DNA of 64,000 nucleotides from Brachionus rotundiformis (lineage: Eukaryota; Rotifera; Eurotatoria; Ploima; Brachionidae): contig JAESIW010000180.1 in the NCBI GenBank assembly GCA_016802295.1, positions 3,765,975 through 3,829,974 on the forward strand, read 5' to 3'. The translations under genes were made by a program, and so were the position numbers. Below the pieces are notes generated by a model that ran no database searches, was not told the DNA's origin, and saw only the letters and a program-made list of their open reading frames with translations. Shown here piece by piece: positions 1 through 11,867 of this stretch (position 1 is its first letter; every line of letters starts with the position of its first letter).

Positions 1-78
1 TTGAATAAAAACACTATAAAAGTAGTTATACTACATTTTTTATTAAAATTTCAACAAAACAACTTTAATAGGATTTAG

Positions 79-597
79 ATGAGCAAATTTTGGACAAAAA
101 TTATAGCCAAAATACAATAATACGTCCTAAACAACGTAGGAAAATCGACACCGACAAAAATTTGGAAAGCTTTGGCATTTGTAAAGCATGTTGTAGAGAC
201 ATAACAAGCGAATGCGTCGAAGCTGAGGGCTTTTTATGGCATTCGGAACACTTTTGTTGTTCTAAATGCAAGTGTTATTTAGCAGACAAAAAATATTTGG
301 TGTCCGAATCGAACATTTTTTGCCTATCTTGCCATCAAATGACATTTTCAAAAGTACTAAGTTTTAATCAAAATTCTATTCAAAACTAAAATTATCTACT
401 AGATTTGCCAAACATGTAAACTTGGTATTGACAGTGAAGAGACTAGATACACATACGAAAAGCTGAATTGGCATTCTAACTCGAATTGCTTTAAATGTTA
501 CAGATGTTATAAAAATTTGTGTGATGTACCATTTTTGATAAAAAAAAATCTTCTCTTTTGTAGCATGAATTGTAAAAAAATATTTTTTGATAATTAA
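79..597 (+). CDS. LIM-domain protein, 5' partial
   Basis: Two exons (about 79-353 and 403-597) carry two consecutive LIM zinc-finger domains, which mediate protein-protein contacts in cytoskeletal and signalling proteins. The first has its C-x2-C pair at the CKACC segment, then WHSEHFCCSKC and FCLSCH. The second starts at ICQTCK, continues WHSNSNCFKCYRC and ends FCSMNC, followed by a stop at 595-597. The intron 354-402 begins GTACTAAG, ends CTACTAG and is in phase 0. No in-frame ATG exists at the left end; the frame runs back to an acceptor-like TTTAG at 74-78, so at least one 5' exon lies outside the window. Which LIM family it belongs to cannot be told from two domains. The second domain is Tyr/Asn rich and a little divergent but keeps its zinc ligands. 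Confidence 0.75.
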
Positions 598-2906
598 AAA
601 AAGCTTTAAAAATGTGTTTTATGTGAATGATAGAGTTTAAAGTTTTTTATTTTTTCAAAAAGCTAAATTTCCAGTATTTATAAAATGATAGATAATCATT
701 GTCTTGTTAAATAAAATTAATTTGAATTTATAATTTTTACTTTAATATTAAATTAACACTCCTTTAACATTTATAAAACAGTTTTCTCGGTTTTTTCATG
801 AACCAAAAAATTTCTATTAGATAAAATTTGATATTTTATTTTTTTGAAATTTACTTATTAAATTTAACCTTTTTAATTAAGATGAGATTATGTTGCGACT
901 TTTAGTAGGACTTGTTTAAAATGCTTTATAATTTTTTAATATTTCTATAGAAACTTTGAAGTTATCAAAATTTAGATTAATATTTTTAATTATTTACTTG
1001 GTCATTTCACCTAATCAAAATTAAATTTGAAAAAAATTTATTCTTTTAATCTTTATTTAGCTATAATATTTCAAATATTATTAGAGAAATTTAAAATTAA
1101 AAAATGATCAAAATTTTGTACTTAAATTTTATTGACAATTCGAGGTCCAGTTGACGATAGAAAAGAAAATCGAGCAATATTCATAATTAAAGCGATAAAC
1201 ATAATAAATTTTTTAGCCGAAGGTTTATATACAAAATTCTTACCTTTTGCGATTTAGAAACGAAATAACTAAGAGAGACATTTAATTTTAAAAATTGAAA
1301 GACTAACCCATTTTAGATATATATAAATATATACACAAATGAAAATGAATATATTAACTCTTAGTTTCTATCAAAATAAACTTTTGCATGCAAGATAGTT
1401 TAGTAAATTGTTTGAAAATGAAGCGACTTTTAGCAAAAATTTGGGAAACTTATCATTTTGTATTGGTCACTATTACCATAAAAATAATTTATGAATATTC
1501 CAAAAGGTCTATTTAATTTATTTCTATTTTAGATTGTCTGGTAAACGTGTGATATCCAAAAATCAATAAAATTTTCATTTATTTTTTTCAATACAATTAG
1601 CGGAAACTAGTTGGATTCGAATAAAAAACTAGGCTTTTAAACTCAAACAAATCTATACCTTAAACAGATGTAAAAGAATAGGCACTTATTCGTAGAATCA
1701 AATTTTTATTTTTGTATATCTTGAATAATTAGTGCAGTGTGTTCATATTTAAAAAACCATTTAAATTGTATTCAATATTTTTATTTCATTTTGAAGTGTC
1801 ATTCTATTTTTTATCCACAATTATTAGCTAGATATAAAAATCTATCTAGAGGTAGTTTGACTTGTTATATTAAGCCAGAATTAACTTGAGTTATCATAAA
1901 AATATAAAGACTTGAAATTTTATTATCTAACTAAATATTATTTAAAAGCTTAAATTATTTTCTTAAATTTTTATTAAATATCAAATTTAAAATCAGCTCT
2001 TATTCATTTAATCACGTAATATCGCCAGGCCGATTGTGAGGAGAAAAAATTCTTAATCAAGTTAAAAGGACCTATTGATTTAGTGATTTATTTATTTTTT
2101 GATAAAAAACACTCAAAATTCACTACAAAAATCACTTTTTGTGTAAAATTATTCCTAATTTTTGTTTCGATTGCACCTGAGCCATTCATAAGAAAAATAA
2201 TTTTATTTTTGTTATTTCAAAACAAAAATTTTTATAAGCTAGTAAGGCTACAAAAAATCAAGTCCACGCCAGAATAATATAAAGTAAACAATTTTGGCCA
2301 GATAGAATAAACATTTGACAAGAGCAGGTAAAAATTGGTCTTAGAGCTATACAAAATTTAGTCGAGTTGATTTAAAGCTTACTCAGATGCGAAAATCTAA
2401 GTGGTCTAAATAAATACTGAATCTTTGCCATTGTTCAAAAGGGTATATATGTCACCTTTAAGACTTTTTGTATTTAAAAAATTAATAATCCCAAAATATT
2501 TTGTACTAGCTTGTTATTTCAGCTCATTTCTAAGCTCAAAATTTGGTCTCGTATTTCGCCTAATTCACCATAATTGGATATGATTAAAATTTTAATATTT
2601 TATTCTTGAGGATTTAGTTGATTACTTGAGTGCTCCTAACCTATCTAAAAAGACAGTATAACTTAAATAACTTATCTCAAGCAAGCACCTTTATGCAAAT
2701 TAGAAAAAAATAATTTTAAGTAACTCAAATTTGACCATTTTTCTAAATTTTTGACCAAATTTTTTGGGCTATATCTAATTTGCTCAACTATTTAAGCTAG
2801 TTTAATAGATTAGTTAAATATTGACCTGTAGAGTTTTTTTTTAAATTTAGATAAAATTATGCTATGGCAACTAATTAGTGGTCGAGTTTAGCGAAATTTG
2901 TCCAAA
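598..2906. other. Intergenic, no gene seen
   Basis: Very AT-rich DNA between the LIM gene and the CD225 gene. Open frames here (for example around 2083-2277) are short, start from non-ATG codons and have the composition of background sequence. I see no domain, repeat or RNA gene. Confidence 0.5.
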
Positions 2907-3884
2907 ATGAAATCGTTGAAGACAAAATTCGACAAAAAATGTCCAAGTGGTATATCAAGCGATCAAGTGGACAGTTCGGTAGTGCACCAAGTGGACTTGA
3001 GGGCCGAAAAAATTGCTATTTTTAACAAAAAGTTTAGCTACGAGAACCAAAATGAAGCAAATGGGGCAATAAAGTCCGATTCAGATACGGACGAGTTCGA
3101 AATTGGTGAAATAATGAAGAACGATTCGAAAAGCTTTGGCAAAAAGTTTAGTTCCAAGTACAAGAAAAGAGATAATAAAAAGGAAAGTTCAAGTATAAAG
3201 AAGGAAATTTTGAACAATCAGTCGGACTCGGTGAGCTCTAGTGAGAGCGGCTTTGGCACTGTTGATGACGATTTGGAGAAAAAAAACGACCAAGCAAATT
3301 CTCCACTTGAGACTGTGGTGAGCCAAACCAACGTCAAACTAGAGCCCAAGCCGAACAACAATTTGCTTAAACTAAACACTCAAAACTCAATCGATTCTGA
3401 AATTTGTCCAAATCAGACACAAATTAGCTTTCCAATTCTACAACCACCAAAACTTGCCGTTTATCAACTTAACCATTCAGACGATGTGGTCAATATTCTC
3501 AATGATAACTCGTCAATTAGCTCATCTACCTCATCAAGTCGCCATTCAAATTGTTTCATAAGATTTCTGCAAAGAATATATGATTTTTTGTGCTCGTGTT
3601 TGTGCTGTTACACTTCAAATCCACACTATAATCAACCATTTTTTTGCTCTTGGCTGACAATTTTTTGCTGCTGTTGTCCACTATTGGGTGGCATTTCGCT
3701 TTTACTCAACTACAGATCCAAACAATACAAAAATAGGCAAAAATACGAACTGGCTGATAGATACTCAGGCTATGCTGAAAAACTCAACGTCGCTGCTTTA
3801 ATATTTGGAGTAATTTTCTATGCGATTGGATTTTTTATTCTGACACTTGTGCTGTTCATTTATTGGAAGGTCAACCATTTTTAG
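2907..3884 (+). CDS. CD225/dispanin-family membrane protein
   Basis: A 325-residue single-exon protein, taking the ATG at 2907 (the frame is open a few codons upstream only from a TTG). Residues 1 to about 215 are polar and Ser/Asn/Lys rich with no domain I recognise, probably disordered and cytosolic. The last third is a CD225 (dispanin/SynDIG/IFITM-type) domain. A Cys-rich stretch (CSCLCC, FCCCC) suitable for palmitoylation precedes a first hydrophobic segment; then comes a basic loop RSKQYKNRQKYELADRYSGY with the family's Lys/Arg-Tyr-Ala-Asp pattern; then a second long hydrophobic segment ending at the C terminus. The family affects membrane curvature and vesicle traffic. The long N-terminal tail is more like SynDIG/PRRT members than like short IFITMs. 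Base composition is clearly richer in G+C than the flanks, which supports real coding. Confidence 0.75.
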   Translation: MKSLKTKFDKKCPSGISSDQVDSSVVHQVDLRAEKIAIFNKKFSYENQNEANGAIKSDSDTDEFEIGEIMKNDSKSFGKKFSSKYKKRDNKKESSSIKKEILNNQSDSVSSSESGFGTVDDDLEKKNDQANSPLETVVSQTNVKLEPKPNNNLLKLNTQNSIDSEICPNQTQISFPILQPPKLAVYQLNHSDDVVNILNDNSSISSSTSSSRHSNCFIRFLQRIYDFLCSCLCCYTSNPHYNQPFFCSWLTIFCCCCPLLGGISLLLNYRSKQYKNRQKYELADRYSGYAEKLNVAALIFGVIFYAIGFFILTLVLFIYWKVNHF

Positions 3885-4946
3885 AATAAAAATATAAAAC
3901 TATCAAATTCCAAACTTTTGATATTAAAATTAATTTAATTTTATTAGTTTAAGAGAAATTATTTTTTGTTTTTTTTTTGGTGTATTTGGAGGATTGTCGC
4001 ACAATTTGGTATCGATTTTTAGAACTTGGTCCAATTTTTATTTCATTACTTTTAGTAATTGGATTTTTAATCAAATAAATTATTTTTTTTGCTAAAATAG
4101 CCTTAATTTTTTGAAGTGATCTAAAAAACACTTGGTCTAATATCTCAAAAATTATTAAGACGTCATTTTAATTAAAAGAAAATATGCGATTATCAAATTT
4201 TCAATTGAGCTACTTTACAAGACCTGGTTATTTAATAAGCCTAAAAAAGGGAATATGGCTTAATAATTCAGATGTTTAGGTCACAAATTTTAAAATTGAA
4301 TACAACTTTATTTTTGAAGATATTTAAATAAAAAAAACTTTTAAAATGGCTTAAGATAACTAGTCAGGTACATTTTTAAATTATTAAGGTTTTGGTAATG
4401 GTTTCCGAAAAACAGAAAAGTTTTAATTATAGATTTTTTTTAATTAATTATTTTGAAATTCTTAGTATTGATTTAATATATTTGATTTGAATTTGTAAAG
4501 TTTACAATTATGTAATTCGACATGCTAAACAAATGATTTTTAATTGATATGAAATATATATATATCTATGCAAATTATTTATAAATCTCAAATTTTTCAA
4601 TAAATAAAAGAACATTTTTTAACCTTTGTTGAATATCAAATATTATCTTATCTTTTTAAAATTGAGATTTAAAAAAGTAACAATTTGAAAAAAATTCTAA
4701 ATGTCAAATGTTCAAATCGTTTATTTTGAAAAATTAAGAACTAACTAAATTTTTTTTCTAATTTTATATTATACAAATATACAAATTAATCTAACAAATT
4801 ATAAAACTTCTTTTCAATTAATTTTCGTTTTCTAAATCGTAATATTTTTTATTTTTTTTATATATGATTATAAATTATTCAAAAATTATAATAAAAAATT
4901 CAAATTTTAGCTTGAAAAATTAATCTTGTAATTTAAAAAATAAAAA
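3885..4946. other. Intergenic, no gene seen
   Basis: AT-rich spacer between the CD225 gene and the Nudix gene. A 60-residue minus-strand frame at 3949-4131 is Lys/Asn rich without a motif and is treated as noise. A short (TA)n run lies near 4555. Confidence 0.5.
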
Positions 4947-6130
4947 ATGATAAAATCACCTGAAGATTATCTAAATAAACCGATTGATAGACAAACTTTT
5001 AACGAAGGAGTCACTAAACTGATAAACCGACTTAACTACACAAGTTTTTAATAATTTCATTTTGACAAATTGGAAAATAAGTTTATTTTGAAGAATCCCT
5101 AAATGAACACTTTAAATTCATCATAGGAGAAGATCAAGTTGGTCTTGTCGCTCCCAAGCTGGCCGAAAAGCTACTAAATTACCCTCAAGTTTTCACTGTC
5201 ACAGATAAAAAGTAAAAAATAAAAAATTAACTTTTCTGCAATATATTATAATTAAATATAAAGATGTATTCTTAATTCTGAATTAAAAACATTCGAGGAA
5301 AGAACAAGTTTAGTTGAGAGAGTTCTCTTGGACTTAAAATCGCAAAATTTATTTAAATCATTAAATGGATGGAGAAATGAACACTACTTTATCAGAAAGA
5401 GCTTTAATTCCAAGCCATTGATGAGCTTGGAAAGAGCTGCCGCTCACATATTTGGAATAAAAGCATATGGATGTCACATAAATGGTTACATAAAAAAAGA
5501 CGGCGAATACTTCATATGGATTGCCCGGAGATCCAAAACTAAACAGACATATCCCTTTATGTTGGATAATTTTGTAAACATATAAATAAATTTTCAATCT
5601 AATTATCGAATTAATATTTCAAGGTGGCAGGTGGTCTGACAGCCGGCCTAGGGGTAGTTGAATGTGCTAAAAAAGAACTTGAAGAGGAGGCCGGTGTTCC
5701 TTTGGGATTTTGTTCTAAATTAAAATCAGTTGACGCGATCAGCTATTGCTTTGAGAACGAACTGGGCATTCACATGGAAGGGGAATTTATCTTTGATCTT
5801 AAATTACCAGTCGACTTTGAACCAATAAACCAGGATGGAGAAGTAGATTGCTTCTATTTAATGAACATAAATCAAGTGCAATTAAAATATTTTTTGTATA
5901 AATTTTTTATTTTAAAATTTTTAATAAGGTAAAAAATGCTATTCTAAGTGATGAATTTAAGTTGAACAGTGCAATAGTTACTCTTAATTTCTTAATAAGA
6001 AAAAGCCTTGTTAGTCCGGATGATGGTAGGCATAACATTTATAAATAGATAGAAAAAAATTGAATATTTTTTTAATTTAGTTACCAATTATTACACAATA
6101 TTGGAAAATATACACAAACCAGGACTTTAA
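4947..6130 (+). CDS. Nudix hydrolase with DUF4743-like N-terminal region (TPNK-like)
   Basis: Six exons: 4947-5043, 5082-5211, 5264-5573, 5624-5875, 5929-6025 and 6081-6130. All junctions are GT-AG and in phase, giving 311 residues. The first part (FIIGEDQVGLVAPKLAEKLL and the following FTVTD segment) matches the DUF4743 region that precedes the Nudix fold in eukaryotic proteins related to plant NUDT20/24 and yeast YJR142W. The Nudix box is GGLTAGLGVVECAKKELEEE followed by AGV, with the REUxEE-type glutamates that bind the metal. Before it, FIWIARRSKTKQTYP is the typical strand before the box. Homologues hydrolyse diphosphates such as oxidised thiamine diphosphate; substrate here is inferred only from the family. 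The introns are tiny: 38, 52, 50, 53 and 55 bases. Confidence 0.85.
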
Positions 6131-6191
6131 ATTTTTTAAATTATTATTTTATTAATAGATGTTTGATGATAAATTATAAATAAATTATTAA

Positions 6192-7725
6192 CTATTTTTT
6201 TCGTATTTTTTTGGCTTTTTCTACAATTTCTTTTATTTCCACACTATTTGGATAATTTTGCAAAATTCTTATATTTGTAGAAAAATCGCCTTCCAACAAT
6301 TGCTCTCTTTGTATGAGGATCATGGCACAGCAAACGTGAATTAGCAAATCAAGAGTTTGCTTGTCCGCAAACAGCACATCCCAAAGTGATATGACCTCTT
6401 GGACACTCAAGTTTAATATATCTAAAATTATACAAGTCACCACATACCTGGTAATTTGAACTCCTGAGACAAAAGAAGCGTTATCCATCGAAATGCAAAA
6501 AATTCAGGCTTTAAATTTTGCTTTTGTAGTATGTTGAAAATGGCTGAATCATTTAGACGAACCAAATCATACAACCGCTTCATATTGGCAGCTGGTGCAC
6601 AAATAATTTTAAATTAATTTAAAATGTTTTTCACCTTATTAATTTACCTATTCCAATCTGAGTATTGTCAAGAACTAGTTCAAAATTTTCTCTTATTCCT
6701 TCGAGGCCCATCAAATTATTAAAACAAAAAAAGCAATCAGCTTCAGCATGTCCTTTAGATTAATTAGTAAAGATAGGTGATAATTTACAAATTTACGTCT
6801 CCATTCTAAATCTGGATCATTTGCAAATATGTAATAAATAGGTCCCAGAACTTCATTCATGCCTTGCACATAAGAACATCCTCGATTTAGTTTGGCATAG
6901 ATAAACAAAATTCTCTCTATTATTTCCCAGTGAGCTTCTTGACCGTCTGGCAAATAGGCGTACTCGTCCTGCTCTTCTTTCACCCTTTTTGAATCTGATT
7001 TGTAATTCGTGAAGCCAAGCCGGTGTCTGCTCACTTCATCGGCTTTTAACTGGGTCTTGGCAACACGTTTGCGTAAACTTTGATAAATTTCAGCATCTTG
7101 GACATTTTTGATCTCTTCACAGGGAAATTCTGTAGGTTTTTGAAAAAAAAATAAATCTGGACACAATCGACGAACATCCTTGTCAATTTGGACCAAAACT
7201 TCATTGTCCTTGAAAAAAGAGCTCCATTCGCTACCAGGATTGGGGTTCAAAGGCTTTAAGATTGTTTAAAAATTTCATTTGACAAAATAAGTAGATAATT
7301 ACGTGATCTATTTCACAATTTTCGCTCTCTTTATATCCTGGCCTTATGATCATGTCGCGAACAAAATTTCTGTATTCATTTCTTAAAATCGGATTATAAA
7401 TTATTTAAATAAATTAATTTAAAAAAACCTTCTTTTATTTAAAATGTCTGGCCATTGCTTTCGATCAGGAGGCAAATAATTTAACAATAATTTCCAAATT
7501 AAACTTCTATAACCACCTTCATTTGGACAGCCTTAGTAAATTTGAATAAAAAATTTTTTTTCTTCTAAATAACTTTTCTCACTTTGAGAACTTATTTCTC
7601 TAAGTCTTTTCAAATCAATTAGATCTTTATTTAGTATACTTTTAACTTCTTCAAGTCTTTTAAATAAAAAAATAAAGAATGAAAAAAAAACATTTATTTA
7701 TTTACCGTTCTTTGTATTTTTCCAT
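6192..7725 (-). CDS. TBC1D13: TBC1 domain family member 13, Rab GTPase-activating protein
   Basis: Eight exons on the minus strand, from ATG at 7725 to the stop at 6192. Exon ends I could fix include 7725-7706, 7656-7574, 7531-7429, 7381-7303, 7253-6797, 6752 to about 6650, then to 6448, and 6421-6192. The order of conserved blocks matches animal TBC1D13 end to end: GGYRSLIWKLLLNYLP, then FKDNEVLVQIDKDVRRLCPD (the IxxDxxR arginine finger), AHWEIIERILFIYAKLN, YVQGMNEVLGPIYYIFA (the YxQGMxx glutamine finger block), FFAFRWITLLLSQEF and a C-terminal CCAMILIQREQLLEGDF. Known function: GAP for Rab35 in endosomal and GLUT4 traffic. Both catalytic fingers are present. It is transcribed towards the Nudix gene (62 bases between stop codons) and divergently from the release factor gene. 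The seventh intron (6422-6447) is only 26 bases if the model is right. Confidence 0.9.
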
Positions 7726-8635
7726 TTCTATAATTTTTTTTTTGTTTCCTAAAAGAACATTTTTTAGTGATTATCTAGATTTTAAATAATTTATTAATTA
7801 AAATAGGTTTTAAGTTTGAAAAATTGATTTTTTTTTATTCAAATTTAGAAAAAAAATTAAAATGTAGCTGAATATCATGTGACGTGCTAAGAGATTTATT
7901 ATTTTTATTTTTCACAATAGACATAGAAATTAGGAAAATTTTATGATTTGATAAAATTGTCATCTTAGCTAAAATATGAATTTATTATGCCAACCTCTAT
8001 TGGGATTTTTGGTTAACAATTTTATTTAGTTTTATTAAAAAAATCAAATTTCAAGAATTTAAATTTTCAAAACCATCAAGACAATAAAAAAGTCTCTATT
8101 TGAAATGTTGCATATAATTTTAAAAAATAATAATTTAAACTGTAAAAATTTAAATTAAATCATTGTTTAATTGGCAAGACAGAACAGTTCGAATGAGACC
8201 ACTTCCTTATTCAATCGAAGGTAATCTAAAGCTTATTGATGGTTTTTTTGTTCACTTACTTTAAATTAACTAATTAGTTTTTCGAAAATTAAAAATTATT
8301 AAAAAATTAAAAAATAAATTAAACATTTTACTAACAAAACTTTACTTAACTATCTAAAAAAAACGCTCTAAATTTTCTAAATTTCGTGTTTCTACTTTAT
8401 TGATTTTTGTGTTGATTAAAGTGATTGCATCAAATGCAAAATTAATAATTAAATTATTCCTAATATATTAATAATGATACGTAAATTAAGTAAATTTGTT
8501 AAAAGCTATTTTAGTTTTTATCCTTGATTAGGAATTGTTTATTAAATTTAGTCACTAATTGAAAAATAAATGCTTTATTTGATGACATTTTTCTTTAAGA
8601 CTTAAATCAAATCAAGCCAGACTTAGAGCCCAAAA
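7726..8635. other. Divergent intergenic region, TBC1D13 and release factor
   Basis: About 910 bases separate two start codons on opposite strands, so promoters for both genes are expected here. I see no recognisable core element. A slightly G+C richer patch at about 8175-8230 holds a 25-codon ATG frame with a donor-like GTAATC, too short to call. Confidence 0.4.
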
Positions 8636-9901
8636 ATGTACCTTAGGAGCTTGTTCAAAATTTCACCTTTATCCAAGGACCAAAGAAAATTTCGGAGGCT
8701 CATTCAAATTCAGAATATTTTGACAAATGTAAACATTAAGCGAAACTATATAAATGAAGTAAGCCTACTCGAAACTACGACCAAAAAAATAGTTAATTGT
8801 TATGCTGACTCCCAAGAGTATATAAAAACTTTAATTAAAGAAAAAACCAATTTAATTGAGCTATTAAACAACGAAAATGATTCTAATGAAAACAAACTGG
8901 AACAATTTCAGCGTTTAAATTTCCTAAATGATGTATCAACTCTTTATGACAGAATAAACTCGAATATAAGCGAGTTTTTAGAATTACAAGAAATGCTGAA
9001 TGAGGAAAGAGGTGAATTGGAACAGATGATCCAAACTGATTTGGTTCGTTTGGATGACCAGATATTCGATGACAAAAAGAATATTTTAAAAATGCTTATT
9101 CCCAAGGAGAATGAAGATAACGAAGATGCCATCATGGAACTCAGTGCTGGCGTTGGTGGACAAGAGTCGCGCATTTTTTGCAGCGAACTATTCGAAATGT
9201 ACAAAATGTATGCCAGCAAAAAAAATTGGTCATTTAATCCGGTAAAAATTGACGTCGATGTCACCGAATGGGGCGAAATGATGAGGCAGGCTAAAATAGA
9301 AATAAGTGGGATATCTGTTTTTGAATTTTTAAAATTTGAATCAGGAGTCCACAGAGTTCAGCGTGTGCCTAAAACAGAGGCCAAAGGACGAATACATACA
9401 TCAACTGTTGGGGTGGTAGTGAGTCCAAAGCCAAACGAGATCAAAATAGAGCTGAATCCAAAAGACTTAAAGATTGAAACTAAGACTTCAGGTGGACCAG
9501 GTGGACAGCATGCAAACAAGATTGAGACAGCGGTCAGAATTTTGCATATTCCCAGTGGAATTGTTGTATACAATGACGAAGAACGGCAAATGCATCAGAA
9601 TAGATCAAGAGCCCTAGAAAATCTCAAGCTAAAACTTTACCAAAAAGCATTTGAAGATGAGCTGAATAAGAGACAAGCAAATAGGAAAATGCAGATAGGT
9701 TCTTCGTCCAGAAGTGAACGAATACGAACTTATAATTTCATCCAAGACCGCATAACTGACCATCGATTAGATGAAAATTTTATTGGTATGCAGCGATTTT
9801 TGACCGCTGAAACGCTAAACGATCTCATCGAGAGTCTCAAGACTGAACAACAGATTGAATTAATTTATGAAATTATAGAAAATTTTAATAAAGAATCATA
9901 A
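8636..9901 (+). CDS. MTRF1L: Mitochondrial class I peptide chain release factor (RF1 type)
   Basis: A single-exon 421-residue protein starting at ATG 8636. The peptidyl-tRNA hydrolysis motif GGQ is at residues 289-291 within GGPGGQHANK, followed by the family's ETAVRI segment. The RF1-type codon-recognition tripeptide PxT is PKT at 245-247 in VQRVPKTEAKGRIHTS. The AGVGGQESR segment near 171-179 is the domain 2 signature. The first 40 residues are basic and nearly free of acids, as expected for a mitochondrial targeting peptide. It should release nascent chains at UAA/UAG on mitochondrial ribosomes. A PKT tripeptide with no extra insertion in the codon-reading loop favours MTRF1L over the divergent vertebrate MTRF1. 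It is intronless although most neighbours are split. Confidence 0.9.
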   Translation: MYLRSLFKISPLSKDQRKFRRLIQIQNILTNVNIKRNYINEVSLLETTTKKIVNCYADSQEYIKTLIKEKTNLIELLNNENDSNENKLEQFQRLNFLNDVSTLYDRINSNISEFLELQEMLNEERGELEQMIQTDLVRLDDQIFDDKKNILKMLIPKENEDNEDAIMELSAGVGGQESRIFCSELFEMYKMYASKKNWSFNPVKIDVDVTEWGEMMRQAKIEISGISVFEFLKFESGVHRVQRVPKTEAKGRIHTSTVGVVVSPKPNEIKIELNPKDLKIETKTSGGPGGQHANKIETAVRILHIPSGIVVYNDEERQMHQNRSRALENLKLKLYQKAFEDELNKRQANRKMQIGSSSRSERIRTYNFIQDRITDHRLDENFIGMQRFLTAETLNDLIESLKTEQQIELIYEIIENFNKES

Positions 9902-10457
9902 AAAATAATCTGATTTCCTTTTTTTAAGCTAGTTAAAAAATTAATTTGGAATTATTGTGCAAATAATTTGAATCTTGAGTTAAATTTTGTTTTATTTATA
10001 AAAGCTTAACAATAAGCTCTAAATTTAAATATGAAATATAATGTTAAAAATAAATGTGCTATTGATTCGAAATTAAAAAGCTTTTTAAAATTTAGTTTGC
10101 TTCATAAATTAATTATTTAACAAAAAAAACAAAATAAATTAATTAAAATTATAAAAAGCAGCTACATGAAAATTTTCAAAATTTTTAACAATTTTTGTTT
10201 GTTTCGAACAAAATGGATTATAAATATTATTGAATTTAATATAAAATTTTAATCTAATTTTTTATTAAATTAATTCATTTTGACATTTCAAAACCTGAGT
10301 AAGTTATTTTCTAGATAGTACTGGCGATTGTATTTCACAGAATTGAAAATTTCGAAATTATTCCGAATACTCATTTGATGGATCTCAATAGCTGTATTTT
10401 ACGTAAATTATCCAGAATTTGGTAAATAAATGTGAATTCGTTGTATGAATTTTTTAT
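9902..10457. other. Intergenic, no gene seen
   Basis: AT-rich spacer between the release factor gene and a LINE remnant. No ORF or repeat of note. Confidence 0.5.
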
Positions 10458-10915
10458 CTATTTTATATAATTGTAGTAGTTCTTGCTCCGACACCTAGCA
10501 TGCAGAGTGTCCACCGCCGTCATTAAACAAAGTGGAGCTGTAGCAGCCTTGAGGCATGTGGTCGACTTAGATGTTACCACATTTTCCGCTAACTTATTCC
10601 AGACCGAACCGAACTCTGTTTGAAAAAAAGGCAGCTGCAAAATCATTTCTAGCTTGAGCAAGGAATCTTACTCTGTGGACTGAGATGCAATTCTGGACCT
10701 TTGATTACTGATCTATTTACCAGATCTATAACCAGGTCTACCTTTTCTAGTCCATTCACTAATACAATCAAATCCCTTCTCACTCTTCTTTCACTCAACC
10801 TTGTCAAACCCTTTCTAGCTAGTCTCAATTCATACGATAGCTTTTTAGCAACACAGGGATCTTTGTTGCCCGTTCTTGCATCTTCTCTAACGCATTCGCA
10901 TCTCTTTTAATTCTT
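10458..10915 (-). mobile_element. Decayed non-LTR retrotransposon (LINE) 3' end
   Basis: Minus-strand translation gives, across several frameshifts and stops, LEKMQERATKIP and then FFQTEFGSVWNKLAENVVTS. These are the familiar C-terminal blocks of CR1/Jockey-like reverse transcriptase ORFs, normally LEKVQRRATK near the thumb and F..R....WN.LP..VV near the stop. The segment is visibly richer in G+C than its surroundings. No RT catalytic core remains, so it is a dead 5'-truncated copy. Confidence 0.6.
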
Positions 10916-11867
10916 GGGTTAAAGAATTAATCAATTTTAAAGAACGTAGATATATTTTATTATTTAAACAAAGAAATTAAAAGAAATACAAAATGAATCA
11001 CATTCTATCTTTTTCAATAATAAATTCTGGTAAATCTACGAAAAACACATTTATCGTAGCAACACTGTATTTATGTAGAGATATTGGTAACAAAAAAATT
11101 CATTATTCATTTATTCAATGTTTGTAATTTTCTAATAAAATATAAAATAGACTTCATATTATTATGAAATATGACATCAGTATTAGTAGTACTTATTCGT
11201 ACCTTTTTTGAAAGTATAATTGTATATGTAAATAAAGAATTAGATGTTGATTCATATCTAATTGCCGATTTCATGACTTATATTGGCACCCAAATGTTTA
11301 AGACGTACCTCTAAATTGTAAAAGAAATAAAGAGAGACATGCCAAAAACAGTAAAGCGTTTTGGAGACAATCGTTGGAAGTTGACTCAGATTTTAATAAA
11401 TGTATAGATGGTAAATAATAAGGAAAAGGAAAATATGCATAGTATTAGATAAATTGAAATTAAATAACATTATTTTGGATGCAGTTGTCGATTTTGCTTT
11501 AAAAAAATGGGTTGATTTGTGAAAAAATGTATCTTTGCGAACAAAACTTGATAATTTCTCTCTATTTTTTAATTATTATTATTATTATTTTATTTTATTT
11601 TTTAATGCATGGTCTTGGTTAAATTGGTAAGATCTTGAAGTCTTTCACCGTAGCTTTGATTTTCAAAACCAGATAAAGCACAAGTAGCTCTTAGTTACGC
11701 ATCTTAAAGATTTTTATACCTATTGGTAGATATCAGGACCATAATTTAGATAATAAAACAGAATTTAAGCAACTCTTTATTATTTATTCATTCATATTAA
11801 TGCAATTAAAAGATTTAAAAAACTGTCTTTTATTTACAAACTAAAATAATTATATTTCTTTTCTAAG
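10916..11867. other. Intergenic, no gene seen
   Basis: AT-rich DNA downstream of mind bomb 2. A patch at about 11610-11690 (TTGGTTAAATTGGTAAGAT followed by TTTGATTTTCAAAACC) recalls tRNA-like A and B boxes and could be a decayed SINE, but this is too weak for a call. Confidence 0.4.

Noticed and set aside
3949..4131. 60-codon minus-strand frame
   Set aside because: Lys/Asn/Ile-rich low-complexity translation typical of AT-rich noise.
8175..8270. Small ATG frame with donor-like site upstream of the release factor
   Set aside because: Only 25 codons, no partner exon joined in phase with the release factor, whose own ATG and targeting peptide are good.
11610..11690. tRNA-like A and B box pattern (possible tRNA or tRNA-derived SINE)
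   Set aside because: The B box is poor, spacing is long and no cloverleaf closes by eye; only a decayed SINE is conceivable.
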